Origin: an uncultured Planctomycetaceae bacterium
Lineage (GTDB): Bacteria > Planctomycetota > Planctomycetia > Pirellulales > UBA1268
NCBI GenBank assembly: GCA_937900985.1
Contig: CALCGM010000395.1
Span: 1 to 12,013, forward strand
Direction of reading: 5' to 3'
Length of the DNA: 12,013 bases
Shown here one piece after another: positions 1 to 6,834 of this stretch; the stretch's first letter is position 1, and the number at the start of each line of letters is the position of its first letter. The position numbers and the translations under genes were made by a program. The notes beneath the pieces are model-generated. The model did not search any database. It saw nothing but the letters and a program-made list of their open reading frames with translations, and was not told where the DNA came from.

Positions 1-2
1 TC

Positions 3-347
3 ACCATCGAGGAAGCCAAGGCGATGACTGAGGCCGGTGCCGACATCGTCGTGGCTCACATGGGGCTGACCACCAAGGGCCGCATCGGGGCCGTCTCAGC
101 CAAGACGCTCGACGACTGCGTCGCTGAGGTCGACCGCATCGTCGACACCTGCAAGAGCCTCCGCAGCGACTGCCTCGTGCTCTGCCACGGCGGCCCCATC
201 GCCGAGCCCGCCGACGCCGCCTACATGCTCGAGCGGGTTCCCGGCTGCGACGGGTTCTACGGAGCCAGTTCCATGGAGCGACTCCCCACCGAGGTGGCCG
301 TCACCGAGCAGGTCCGGCAGTTCACCAGCGTCCGGCTTGGCCGATAG
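3..347 (+). CDS. PEP-hydrolase-like / Tm-1-type TIM-barrel protein, C-terminal part
   Basis: The reading frame is open from the window edge (first full codon at 3), so the N-terminus lies outside; the TAG stop is at 345-347. The visible 114 residues match the C-terminal part of the TIM-barrel family annotated as phosphoenolpyruvate-hydrolase-like, which also forms the C-terminal domain of the plant Tm-1 resistance protein. Diagnostic stretches are GADIVVAHMGLTTKGRIGA, VLCHGGPI and GFYGASSMERLPTE, all well conserved in that family from memory. The protein should be cytosolic and has no membrane segment here. Its reaction in bacteria is not established, so 'PEP hydrolase' is a family name and not a proven activity. 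The next gene starts about 150 bases downstream on the same strand and shows no obvious functional link. Confidence 0.85.
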   Translation, partial: TIEEAKAMTEAGADIVVAHMGLTTKGRIGAVSAKTLDDCVAEVDRIVDTCKSLRSDCLVLCHGGPIAEPADAAYMLERVPGCDGFYGASSMERLPTEVAVTEQVRQFTSVRLGR

Positions 348-501
348 CAGCCCCCTGGAAAACCCGTGGTTTCGCGGCTCGTGCTGCGGTCCGCTACCGG
401 TTTGTTTCGTCAGATTTTACAAATCGTTACTGTGCCTCTGGCGGTTTGAGCAGGAAACCGTTTCCATAGCACCATCCTGCATTCCGGAACCTTGCACAAA
501 A

Positions 502-1683
502 ATGCCAAACTACGCTGTTTTCTTCGCCGGCAGCGGCCAACGGGTGACCGACCCCAAGCATGTTTACGTTGACTGGGCTGGGGACCTTGCCCAACACGGG
601 TATTCCGAGGTGCTTTGTGACGGCGTTGGCGCGTTCGACGGCACCAGCGCACATACAGGTGCTGGCTGGGCCACGATCGTCCAGCATGCCATGACCACGG
701 TCGAATCCGGAGGCTCACCCGACCGCGTCATCGTGGTGGGCATGAGCCGCGGTGGTGTGCAGGCCATGATCTTCGCCCACTGCATGCGGCATCAGTTTCC
801 CGCAGCCAAACTCTTTGTGTTTGCCATCGATCCGGTGCAGGGCGCCCACATCCAAAACAAAGGCTCATTCGACCTCCGCGACAACCGCAACCTGGTCCGC
901 AGATTTGGTCGCCGCGGCAGCCGAGACGATCTCAAGGATCGCTACCGGCTCTCGGATGCCGCCCCCAACACCGTTCCCGCGAACGTGGAGTTTTACCTCA
1001 CGGCGCTGATGCAGTTCCGTGGGAACACGCGAAAATTCTGGGGATTCACCCCTCAGGCCCCCTCGCTCAACAACATCAATGGGCTCCGCATCAATGCACA
1101 CGCCACCTATGAGATTCCCGGTGATCACGGCTTCGGCGTGTACACCGGCAATGAGGGGGCGGCAGGCGTCAATCAGAGCCGACACGCCAGGGGCCGCGTC
1201 ACCCGTGAAATGTTCGCAACGCACTGTCGAGAGCACGGATTTGGCTATGTCGACTTTGATAATCCGCTCGTCGCCCTCAACCACTACTGCCGGATTGCCA
1301 ATGAAGACCTCGGTGGCAGCCAAGGCCAGTCCAAGGCCTCCGGCCACAGCTTTCTGAAAGCGTCACGGGCAGCCCGCACCTGGGGAAGCCCCTTCGAGAC
1401 CCCGTCCGCCCCTCACGGATGGGCTAAGGGCCGCGGCCATATGGTGGCGTGCACCCAAGCGATCGCGGGGAAAGGGTATTTCGTCAACGCCCGCCATCGC
1501 GCTCTTTATCGCCTGTGTCGCCCAGTGATCGACGACTGCATCCTCCACAACCGCGGGGAGATGTTTGCGCGACAGGATCAGATTCAACCGTGGCTGGCTG
1601 CAAATGCTTCGTTTGCGGAGCATGCCGAGCAGGATCGCGAACGCTACCGAGAGTTTCTCACAATGCTCGCAGAGATGTTCTAA
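502..1683 (+). CDS. Uncharacterised protein with alpha/beta-hydrolase nucleophile elbow
   Basis: A 393-residue protein I cannot name. The frame extends upstream to a TTG at 337, but that start would overlap the stop of the preceding gene and add 55 low-complexity residues, so the ATG at 502 is preferred. From there the protein begins MPNYAVFFAGSGQ, a plausible first beta strand. No good Shine-Dalgarno sequence precedes it. A nucleophile-elbow motif, V-V-G-M-S82-R-G-G, lies after a predicted beta strand. D110 (in FAIDPVQG) and H209 (in PGDHGFGVY) are candidate triad partners; the last stretch recalls the histidine loop of DUF2235-type lipases such as some type VI effectors. That resemblance is weak and remembered. 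There is no signal peptide or membrane segment. It converges with the sulfatase gene, with only 5 bases between stops. A hydrolase role is inferred from the elbow alone. Confidence 0.7.
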   Translation: MPNYAVFFAGSGQRVTDPKHVYVDWAGDLAQHGYSEVLCDGVGAFDGTSAHTGAGWATIVQHAMTTVESGGSPDRVIVVGMSRGGVQAMIFAHCMRHQFPAAKLFVFAIDPVQGAHIQNKGSFDLRDNRNLVRRFGRRGSRDDLKDRYRLSDAAPNTVPANVEFYLTALMQFRGNTRKFWGFTPQAPSLNNINGLRINAHATYEIPGDHGFGVYTGNEGAAGVNQSRHARGRVTREMFATHCREHGFGYVDFDNPLVALNHYCRIANEDLGGSQGQSKASGHSFLKASRAARTWGSPFETPSAPHGWAKGRGHMVACTQAIAGKGYFVNARHRALYRLCRPVIDDCILHNRGEMFARQDQIQPWLAANASFAEHAEQDRERYREFLTMLAEMF

Positions 1684-1688
1684 ATGGG

Positions 1689-3185
1689 CTACGGCCGCGC
1701 ACCGTTGTCAGACACAAACGGCGGCAGGGGCTCTGGATGTGTGGCCAGGATCTGCGTGAGCCGCTCGACTTCTTCAGGCCGCTCTGCCGCGAGATTGCGA
1801 GACTCCAGCGGATCGGCCGCGTAGTCGTAGAGCTCCGCCTCGGGCTCGGCAGAGGGCCGGCCCCACTCCTGCCAGGCGACCAGCCGCAGGGTAGGCGTGC
1901 GGATGGCTCGGCCCAGCCGACCGCCCCGCGGATAGACATGGATCACATGATCACGATGCGCGGCGTCGGGCTGCTTGAGCACCTGGGCGAAGCTGCGGCC
2001 GTCGAGCCCCTGCGGGGCCGGCAGGCCGGCCAACTCCGCCAGCGTCGGATAGAGGTCGACCGTTTCCACCAGCGCGTCGGTCTCCGCTGCCTGCCCCTGC
2101 GGCGTGGCCACCAGCAGCGGAATGCGGGCGGCCTGTTCGTAGTTGGTGTGTTTGCACCACATGCCGTGATCGCCGAGATGCCAGCCGTGGTCGCCCCAGA
2201 GCACGACGATCGTCTTGTCGGCGAGGCCCTCGCGATCAACCGCGTCGAGCACCCGGCCGATCTGGGCGTCGATGTAGCTCGTGGCGGCGTAGTAGCCATG
2301 GATCAGATGGCGAGTGAGTGGCTCGCCGAGCGGTTCCCGGCCCTTGGGCATCTCACGATAGTTACGCAGTTCGCCACCAAACTGCGGGGCGTAGTCGGGA
2401 GCTCCTTCCGGCGGTGCAGCCAGTTCGGGCATCGGCAGCTGCTGTGGGTCGTGGAGATCCCAATACCGCTGGGGGGCCACAAACGGCAGGTGCGGCTTGA
2501 GAAAGCCCACGGCAAGAAAGAAGGGCTCGCCCGACTCGGCGGCCGCTGTCAGCCTTCGCACCGCCTCCGCGGCAATCTGCCCGTCGGCGTAGGCCTCATC
2601 CTCAACATCCGCCGACTCCGTGGGCCGCCCTCGCGGACGATCCTGGGGCCTTTTCGGTTTTGGACCAGGGCGAGGCCCGTTGTCGTCGATCGCATACTGC
2701 GACACACGAGGCCGAAACGAGGGCACGCTCCACGTGGCGGCGTCGTCGCTGTTGCTGTGGGCCGTGTGGTAGATCTTGCCCAGCGACGCGGTCTGGTAGC
2801 CGTGGGCCTGGAAGTGCTGCCCCATGGTGACGGCATCCGGACGGGCCAAACGGAAGTAGGTTTCCAGATCGTAGACCCCAAGCGTCTGCGGTCGCAGGCC
2901 GGTCATCAGCGCGTTGCGTGAGGGCGCGCAGACCGCCTGGTTGCAGTACGCGCTGCGGAAGAGCGTGCCGCGGGCCGCAAGCCGGTCGATGTTGGGTGTC
3001 TTGGCGTGCGGGTCGCCGTAGCAGCCGAGCAGCGGCTTGAGGTCGTCGACACAGATCATCAGCACGTTTGGCTGCTCAGCCGCTCGGACGGTGTTTGACA
3101 CACCACCAAGGCCCACCACAGCAGACACGCCGGCCACCACACACGCAGCACGCCAAAACCGCCGCGAGACACCAAAGACACGCAT
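1689..3185 (-). CDS. Secreted sulfatase, iduronate-2-sulfatase-like (S1 family)
   Basis: A 498-residue formylglycine-dependent arylsulfatase that would hydrolyse sulfate esters, probably on a sulfated polysaccharide, outside the cytoplasm. The N-terminus has a charged start, a hydrophobic stretch (about residues 13-29) and a likely cleavage site near VRAA/EQPN. The metal-site D47-D48 follows the first strand (VLMICVDDLK). The sulfatase signature C86-A-P-S-R90 provides the cysteine that becomes formylglycine. K137 and H140 (SLGKIYH), D332-H333 and K345 (DHGWHLGDHGMWCKH) fit the remaining catalytic and metal ligands of iduronate-2-sulfatase-like members. The frame runs upstream to 3251, but the ATG at 3185 has GGAG nine bases before it and places the signal peptide at the N-terminus. 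Maturation needs a formylglycine-generating enzyme, not seen here. A redoxin remnant sits immediately upstream on the same strand. The substrate cannot be read from sequence. Confidence 0.93.
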   Translation of the reverse strand: MRVFGVSRRFWRAACVVAGVSAVVGLGGVSNTVRAAEQPNVLMICVDDLKPLLGCYGDPHAKTPNIDRLAARGTLFRSAYCNQAVCAPSRNALMTGLRPQTLGVYDLETYFRLARPDAVTMGQHFQAHGYQTASLGKIYHTAHSNSDDAATWSVPSFRPRVSQYAIDDNGPRPGPKPKRPQDRPRGRPTESADVEDEAYADGQIAAEAVRRLTAAAESGEPFFLAVGFLKPHLPFVAPQRYWDLHDPQQLPMPELAAPPEGAPDYAPQFGGELRNYREMPKGREPLGEPLTRHLIHGYYAATSYIDAQIGRVLDAVDREGLADKTIVVLWGDHGWHLGDHGMWCKHTNYEQAARIPLLVATPQGQAAETDALVETVDLYPTLAELAGLPAPQGLDGRSFAQVLKQPDAAHRDHVIHVYPRGGRLGRAIRTPTLRLVAWQEWGRPSAEPEAELYDYAADPLESRNLAAERPEEVERLTQILATHPEPLPPFVSDNGARP

Positions 3186-3194
3186 GTTCAAAAA

Positions 3195-3198
3195 CTCC
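3195..3198 (-). promoter_or_regulatory. Ribosome binding site of the sulfatase gene
   Basis: On the minus strand GGAG (CTCC on the plus strand) lies nine bases before the ATG at 3185. It decides the start in favour of 3185 over the longer frame beginning at 3251. Confidence 0.55.
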
Positions 3199-3253
3199 AA
3201 CTCCCGAGAAGACCTGCCCCACATCCTGCCGGCGGGCCGACCCGATGGCAACT

Positions 3254-3543
3254 GAAGGCCACACCAGCATCAGCCATCTCCGCAGCCAGTCGGTCGAGCC
3301 GCGAGCCATAGATTTTGCCAGCGGACACTCCGTGCCCAAAAAGCAGATCACGCGAAACGGGGCGCGGATGTCGTCGAGCGACTGCACGCCTTCCTGCGAC
3401 GACGGCAGCGGCTGGGCGGCCACCGTGGCAAAGCGTGGTGGGTGTTCCTCCGCCAGCAGCTGCCACTGAGCAGCCCCGCTGGCAATCAGGCCTCCGCCAC
3501 ACAAAAACAGCAGGGCACACACGCGATGCGAGAACCGTCGCAG
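3254..3543 (-). pseudogene. Frameshifted, truncated exported redoxin (thioredoxin-fold) fragment
   Basis: Read on the minus strand, one frame encodes a signal-peptide-like N-terminus (LRRFSHRVCALLFLCGGG) and then, after about 40 residues, the thioredoxin-fold opening FRVICFLGTECPLAK, typical of planctomycete redoxin-domain proteins. The similarity then continues in another frame as KIYGSRLDRLAAEMADAGVAF. The switch falls at a run of four A on the minus strand (3313-3316): restoring one base gives a continuous PLAKIYGSRLDRLAAEMADAGVAF. After GVAF, where these proteins normally continue with the next strand (FVGVNSN-like), the similarity stops and the sulfatase leader begins. The gene is therefore both frameshifted and missing most of its 3' part. 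A sequencing error could explain the frameshift but not the truncation. The family call rests on remembered motif similarity. Confidence 0.65.
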
Positions 3544-3550
3544 AGAGCGT

Positions 3551-3557
3551 TCTCCTC
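3551..3557 (-). promoter_or_regulatory. Ribosome binding site of the redoxin remnant
   Basis: GAGGAGA on the minus strand sits seven bases before a CTG at 3543. That codon would begin LRRFSHRVCALLF, a good signal peptide. The first conventional start (GTG) is at 3522 and would cut off the positive residues. The CTG may be a decayed ATG or GTG, in keeping with the gene being a remnant. The GAGGAG also forms part of a small palindrome, CCTCAGTGAGG (3554-3564). Confidence 0.4.
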
Positions 3558-3691
3558 AGTGAGGCACGCCCCGGGGGACATTAACGCGACACCGCCCAGT
3601 GGTCAGCGTGAAGGCGGTCTGCGCCCGTGTGCCGCCCACCGACTCGCCCCGTGGCTCGCGAATAACCGGCGTTGGCTGGAGGGGGCTAAGA

Positions 3692-3697
3692 TATACT
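3692..3697 (+). promoter_or_regulatory. Possible -10 box ahead of the exopolysaccharide operon
   Basis: In the divergent gap (about 3558-3751) the only sigma-70-like element I see is TATACT. TTGGCT at 3672-3677 is a possible -35, but the spacer is only 14 bases, which is short. It lies 54 bases before the beta-helix start codon. I see no clear operator or riboswitch in the rest of the gap. This is a weak call. Confidence 0.25.
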
Positions 3698-3737
3698 CAA
3701 GGGGGGATTGTTTGATTCCTGCGCTCCACCGAATTCC

Positions 3738-3743
3738 GGGAGA
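3738..3743 (+). promoter_or_regulatory. Ribosome binding site of the beta-helix gene
   Basis: GGGAGA lies eight bases before the ATG at 3752 and supports that start, which also places the signal peptide at the N-terminus. It is the clearest Shine-Dalgarno in the four-gene operon. Confidence 0.5.
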
Positions 3744-3751
3744 CCCACCCA

Positions 3752-5143
3752 ATGCGTCGGACGATGGTTCTCTGCCTGGCGTTCGCTGTCTCGTCTGCTT
3801 TCGCGCAAGCGATCCCCGTCGACCGCCTGGTCGATTGGAGCGGCGCCGGAGCCTCGGTCTCTCCGGAAAGATCTCTCCTCGCAATCGATGCCGATGAGTT
3901 GCGTGCCGATCCAGATGGGGTGCTGCAAAACGCCATCAACGTCGCGGCCTTTCGCACGGTCATTCTGCTGCCGCCAGGTGAGTATTGCTGCACCACGCCC
4001 ATTGAGATGCGGTCTGGCATCACCCTGCGGGGCCAAGGGGCAGGCCGAACGGTGCTCAGATTCACCCTCTCCCAAAGCAAGGTGGGGGCCGTGACGTTTA
4101 AAGGCCGCTCCGTCTCCTCACACCCAGCGCACACCTCCCTCAAGGCTGCCACAACCCACATCGCGTTGGCCGAGAAAGGCTCAACGGCCTTCCCTGGATG
4201 GTTGGCCGATGTGTCGATGCAAAACGATCCCGCGCTGATGTACACCGACCCCAAGTGGAATGTTTCCTGGGCGACACGATCGCGCGGCCAAGTCACGAAA
4301 ATCACCGAGTGCACCGATGATGGCCTCGTCTTGGCAACGCCCCTGCGGCTCGACTATCCAGCCGAATGGTCGCCGGAAGTTGCGATCTACGAGCCGCTCA
4401 CTGACGCCGCAGTTGAAAAACTCACCGTTGAGTTTGTGGAGGGAGCAGGCTGCTACAACATCCTGTTTGACAAAGCCCGCGACTGTCGTGTCACAGATGT
4501 TGAATCCCGAAACTGCGCTGCCGCCCATGTCTGGGTACGGAGATCACTCAACATTGAGGTCTCCCAATCGGATTTTGCAGAGGCCGAAAGCTATGGCGGG
4601 GGCGGCAACGGCTACGGAGTGACTCTGGCCGAACGATCGTCATCGTGCCTGGTCGTCAACAACAAGTTCCACCGCCTTCGGCACGCGATGATGGTGAAGC
4701 AGGGCGCCAACGGAAACGTCTTCGCCTACAACTATTCCTACGGCAGCACCGGGCTCTGCGACATCTCGCTTCACGGCCATTATCCCTATGCCAACTTGTT
4801 TGAAGGCAACACCGCCGATTTTGTCGTTGTCTCCGACTACTGGGGGCCATGCGGGCCACTCAACACCTTTTTTCGAAATCGTCTGCAGGGCAAAGGATTC
4901 AGAGCAGATGATCATTCCCTGCGACTGAATGTGATCGCCAATACGGTGTATCAGGGCGCGATTGACGTGGCTCCCTCCTGTACCGAAGCATTCGTGGCCA
5001 AAAACACAGTCAAAGGGCATTTCGTGGGTGAACTGCTGACAGACCTCCCGCCCTCTCTCTTTCTTGCAGGCAAACCGGCCTTCTGGGGCGATTCCCCATG
5101 GCCGCCCACAGCCGATGGAGCGATCCCGGCGGAAACGCGTTGA
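3752..5143 (+). CDS. Secreted right-handed beta-helix protein (pectate-lyase-like fold)
   Basis: A 463-residue protein beginning with a clear signal peptide (MRRTMVLCLAFAVSSAFAQA), so it acts in the periplasm or outside. Near residues 45-90 it has the opening typical of pectate-lyase-like helices: an N-terminal cap, VILLPPGEYCCTTPIEM and GITLRGQGAGRTVLRF. Short repeated coils with N and G ladders follow (NIEVSQSDF, CLVVNNKFHRL, NVFAYNYSYGS, NLFEGNTADFV, NTFFRNRLQG). A conserved-looking block, C-D337-I-S-L-H341-G-H343-Y-P-Y, then SDYWGPCGP (361-369), probably marks the active or binding face. As first gene of the operon it could be a polymer lyase, a C5-epimerase or a structural guard like AlgG. 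However, the D-P-H-D motif of AlgG is not visible, so no enzyme name is justified. The fold is well supported; the function is inferred from context. Confidence 0.8.
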   Translation: MRRTMVLCLAFAVSSAFAQAIPVDRLVDWSGAGASVSPERSLLAIDADELRADPDGVLQNAINVAAFRTVILLPPGEYCCTTPIEMRSGITLRGQGAGRTVLRFTLSQSKVGAVTFKGRSVSSHPAHTSLKAATTHIALAEKGSTAFPGWLADVSMQNDPALMYTDPKWNVSWATRSRGQVTKITECTDDGLVLATPLRLDYPAEWSPEVAIYEPLTDAAVEKLTVEFVEGAGCYNILFDKARDCRVTDVESRNCAAAHVWVRRSLNIEVSQSDFAEAESYGGGGNGYGVTLAERSSSCLVVNNKFHRLRHAMMVKQGANGNVFAYNYSYGSTGLCDISLHGHYPYANLFEGNTADFVVVSDYWGPCGPLNTFFRNRLQGKGFRADDHSLRLNVIANTVYQGAIDVAPSCTEAFVAKNTVKGHFVGELLTDLPPSLFLAGKPAFWGDSPWPPTADGAIPAETR

Positions 5144-5192
5144 GCGCTCGCCTCTATTGCCGCCACAGCTTCCCTTCACACGATTCCCCTAT

Positions 5193-6806
5193 ATGGCAAC
5201 CACTCCAATCCAACGCGAGCCGCCGAGCCGGCGGAAACACTACCGCGTGACTGCTCCAATCTCGGTGGAAATCAACGGCGTTGAACGGCCGCTTTCCGAC
5301 TGGAGCGCGGGTGGTTTTCGACTTCTCGGCATCGAGGGCACCTATTCCGTCGGAGATGAATTCTCTGTCACGGTTTCCGTTCCGTATCAGGGCTTTGTTG
5401 TTTCATCACGACAGAAAGCCAAGGTGATCCGCTATAGCCCAGAAGAAGGAGAGATGGCGTGCGAGTTCATCGATTTGGATGAAAGGACCGCCGAACTCCT
5501 CAGCTACTTCGTGCAGGGCCTCGTCGGCGGTGAGATGACCTCGATTGACGGCATCATCAAGCGAATCGATGTGCCCGTCACGCTGGCAGAACATGAAATT
5601 CAGGAAACCTGGCGAGGCCTGCCGTTTCAGGCTCGGGCTCGCCGCCTGCTGGTGTCTTTCACGTACATCGCCGCCGGTGTCGCGGTCGCCCTCTATCTGT
5701 TGATGACCGTCTACTCCTCACTCTTCCGAGTTCAGATTGAAACGGGCGTCGTCACCGTTCCGAGAGCAGAGATCGTCGCACCATTTTCTGGCGTCATCCA
5801 AAGGATTCTCGTTCCTGTCGGCCAGACATGCCAAAAAGACGAGGTTCTTCTGGAACTCCGCGACCAGGCACTGCTCGACGACGTTGACGAGGCCCGCCTC
5901 AAGGTCAAGGAAGCGGAAACGTTCCTCGCGGAGAGCTCCAGCAAGCTCGCAGCGCACGACGAACGGGTCGAGATCTACCGACAGGTGGGTGAGCGACAGC
6001 TCGTCCACTTTGAAAGGAAGGTGGAAGGCCTCACCGGAGAAGTCAGCTTCGCTCGCAAAGAACTTGAGCGCCAAGAAAAGCTCGCCAGTCAAAACGTGGT
6101 TTCCCAGGGAACCTACGAGGTGGCCGCCAGCAACCTGACGAGGCTCCAAAAAGAACTGGACATGGCGTCGCAGGAGTTGTCGCTCGCCGCATACAACCTA
6201 CAGGCCCTGGAGAAGGGGTTTTTCTTTTCTGGAAACGACTTGGAGGGAAACGCCCCTGAACTGCGAGCCGATGTCGAAACAGCAAAGCAACAGGTCGAAC
6301 TCTTTCGCGAGCGGCTGGAGCAGGCCATGGCGAAAACCTCCCGGCTGCTGATTAAATCCCCATTCGCAGGCCGGGTTCTCGACTACGGAGCCGCTGCTGG
6401 AACAATGATTCCCCGAGGCGCACCGCTCATCTACATGGAGGAGGGAGTCTCGCCCGTCATCGAAGCCTACTTAACGCAAGATGAAGTGGCACGAATAATG
6501 CTCGGCGGCGAAGCGATTGCGTTTCTTCCACCACTCGATCGGCGTTGCGATGTAAAGATCCTTTCGATCGACCGAACAGACGGCTATGCGGACGCCCACG
6601 AGCAAGACTACCAATGGCGTGACGTTGACGAACGCACCGCCTTAGTCACGCTGCAGTTTGACGAAGCCGACACGGAAGGCGTGCAGGCCGGGATGCCGGC
6701 CATGATTAACATTCAGCGCCACCACGACCATTCCTTCGTCCGGGCGATCCAAACGATGTTCATCACGCCACTCGAGCGCATCGCTCGCTCTGTTTTCTCA
6801 TCCTGA
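5193..6806 (+). CDS. alg44: Alg44-like PilZ-TM-HlyD c-di-GMP receptor and copolymerase subunit
   Basis: A 537-residue inner-membrane protein expected to activate the glycosyltransferase when it binds cyclic di-GMP. Residues about 13-115 form a PilZ domain with both ligand motifs intact: R14-x3-R18 and D36-x-S38-x2-G41. A single membrane segment follows (about 152-174). The periplasmic part is a HlyD/membrane-fusion adaptor: a first lipoyl half (APFSGVIQRILVPVGQ, about 196-211), a long charged coiled-coil hairpin (about 223-395), a second lipoyl half (KSPFAGRVLDYGAAAG) and a beta-barrel tail. The order matches Pseudomonas Alg44, but that protein is only about 390 residues, so the hairpin is much extended. 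Its tip reads R293-x3-L297-x6-S304, the TolC-docking signature of tripartite-pump adaptors. The frame is open upstream to 5064, overlapping the previous gene; the ATG at 5193 is chosen because PilZ begins right after it. No clear Shine-Dalgarno is present. Confidence 0.85.
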   Translation: MATTPIQREPPSRRKHYRVTAPISVEINGVERPLSDWSAGGFRLLGIEGTYSVGDEFSVTVSVPYQGFVVSSRQKAKVIRYSPEEGEMACEFIDLDERTAELLSYFVQGLVGGEMTSIDGIIKRIDVPVTLAEHEIQETWRGLPFQARARRLLVSFTYIAAGVAVALYLLMTVYSSLFRVQIETGVVTVPRAEIVAPFSGVIQRILVPVGQTCQKDEVLLELRDQALLDDVDEARLKVKEAETFLAESSSKLAAHDERVEIYRQVGERQLVHFERKVEGLTGEVSFARKELERQEKLASQNVVSQGTYEVAASNLTRLQKELDMASQELSLAAYNLQALEKGFFFSGNDLEGNAPELRADVETAKQQVELFRERLEQAMAKTSRLLIKSPFAGRVLDYGAAAGTMIPRGAPLIYMEEGVSPVIEAYLTQDEVARIMLGGEAIAFLPPLDRRCDVKILSIDRTDGYADAHEQDYQWRDVDERTALVTLQFDEADTEGVQAGMPAMINIQRHHDHSFVRAIQTMFITPLERIARSVFSS

Positions 6807-6834
6807 TGAAGAGAGATCGGTCCTCCGCGAAATA

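Noticed and set aside
453..465. GGAAA-CCG-TTTCC inverted repeat between the first two genes as a terminator
   Set aside because: Only a five-base AT-rich stem with no T tract; not enough for a call.
337..501. Extended N-terminus of the hydrolase-like gene from a TTG at 337
   Set aside because: It overlaps the stop of the preceding gene, adds 55 residues without domain character, and the ATG at 502 begins a plausible first beta strand.
1449..2921. 490-residue open frame on the plus strand opposite the sulfatase
   Set aside because: It lies antisense to a sulfatase with complete catalytic motifs; its arginine- and glycine-rich translation has no recognisable domain and is a GC-driven shadow.
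3752..5143. Calling the beta-helix gene algG
   Set aside because: The fold and linkage fit, but the D-P-H-D epimerase motif is not visible and the sequence blocks differ from AlgG as I remember it.
5064..5192. Longer start of the Alg44-like protein overlapping the beta-helix gene
   Set aside because: The extra residues are basic and proline-rich with no domain, lack a ribosome site, and would overlap 80 bases of a well-supported gene.
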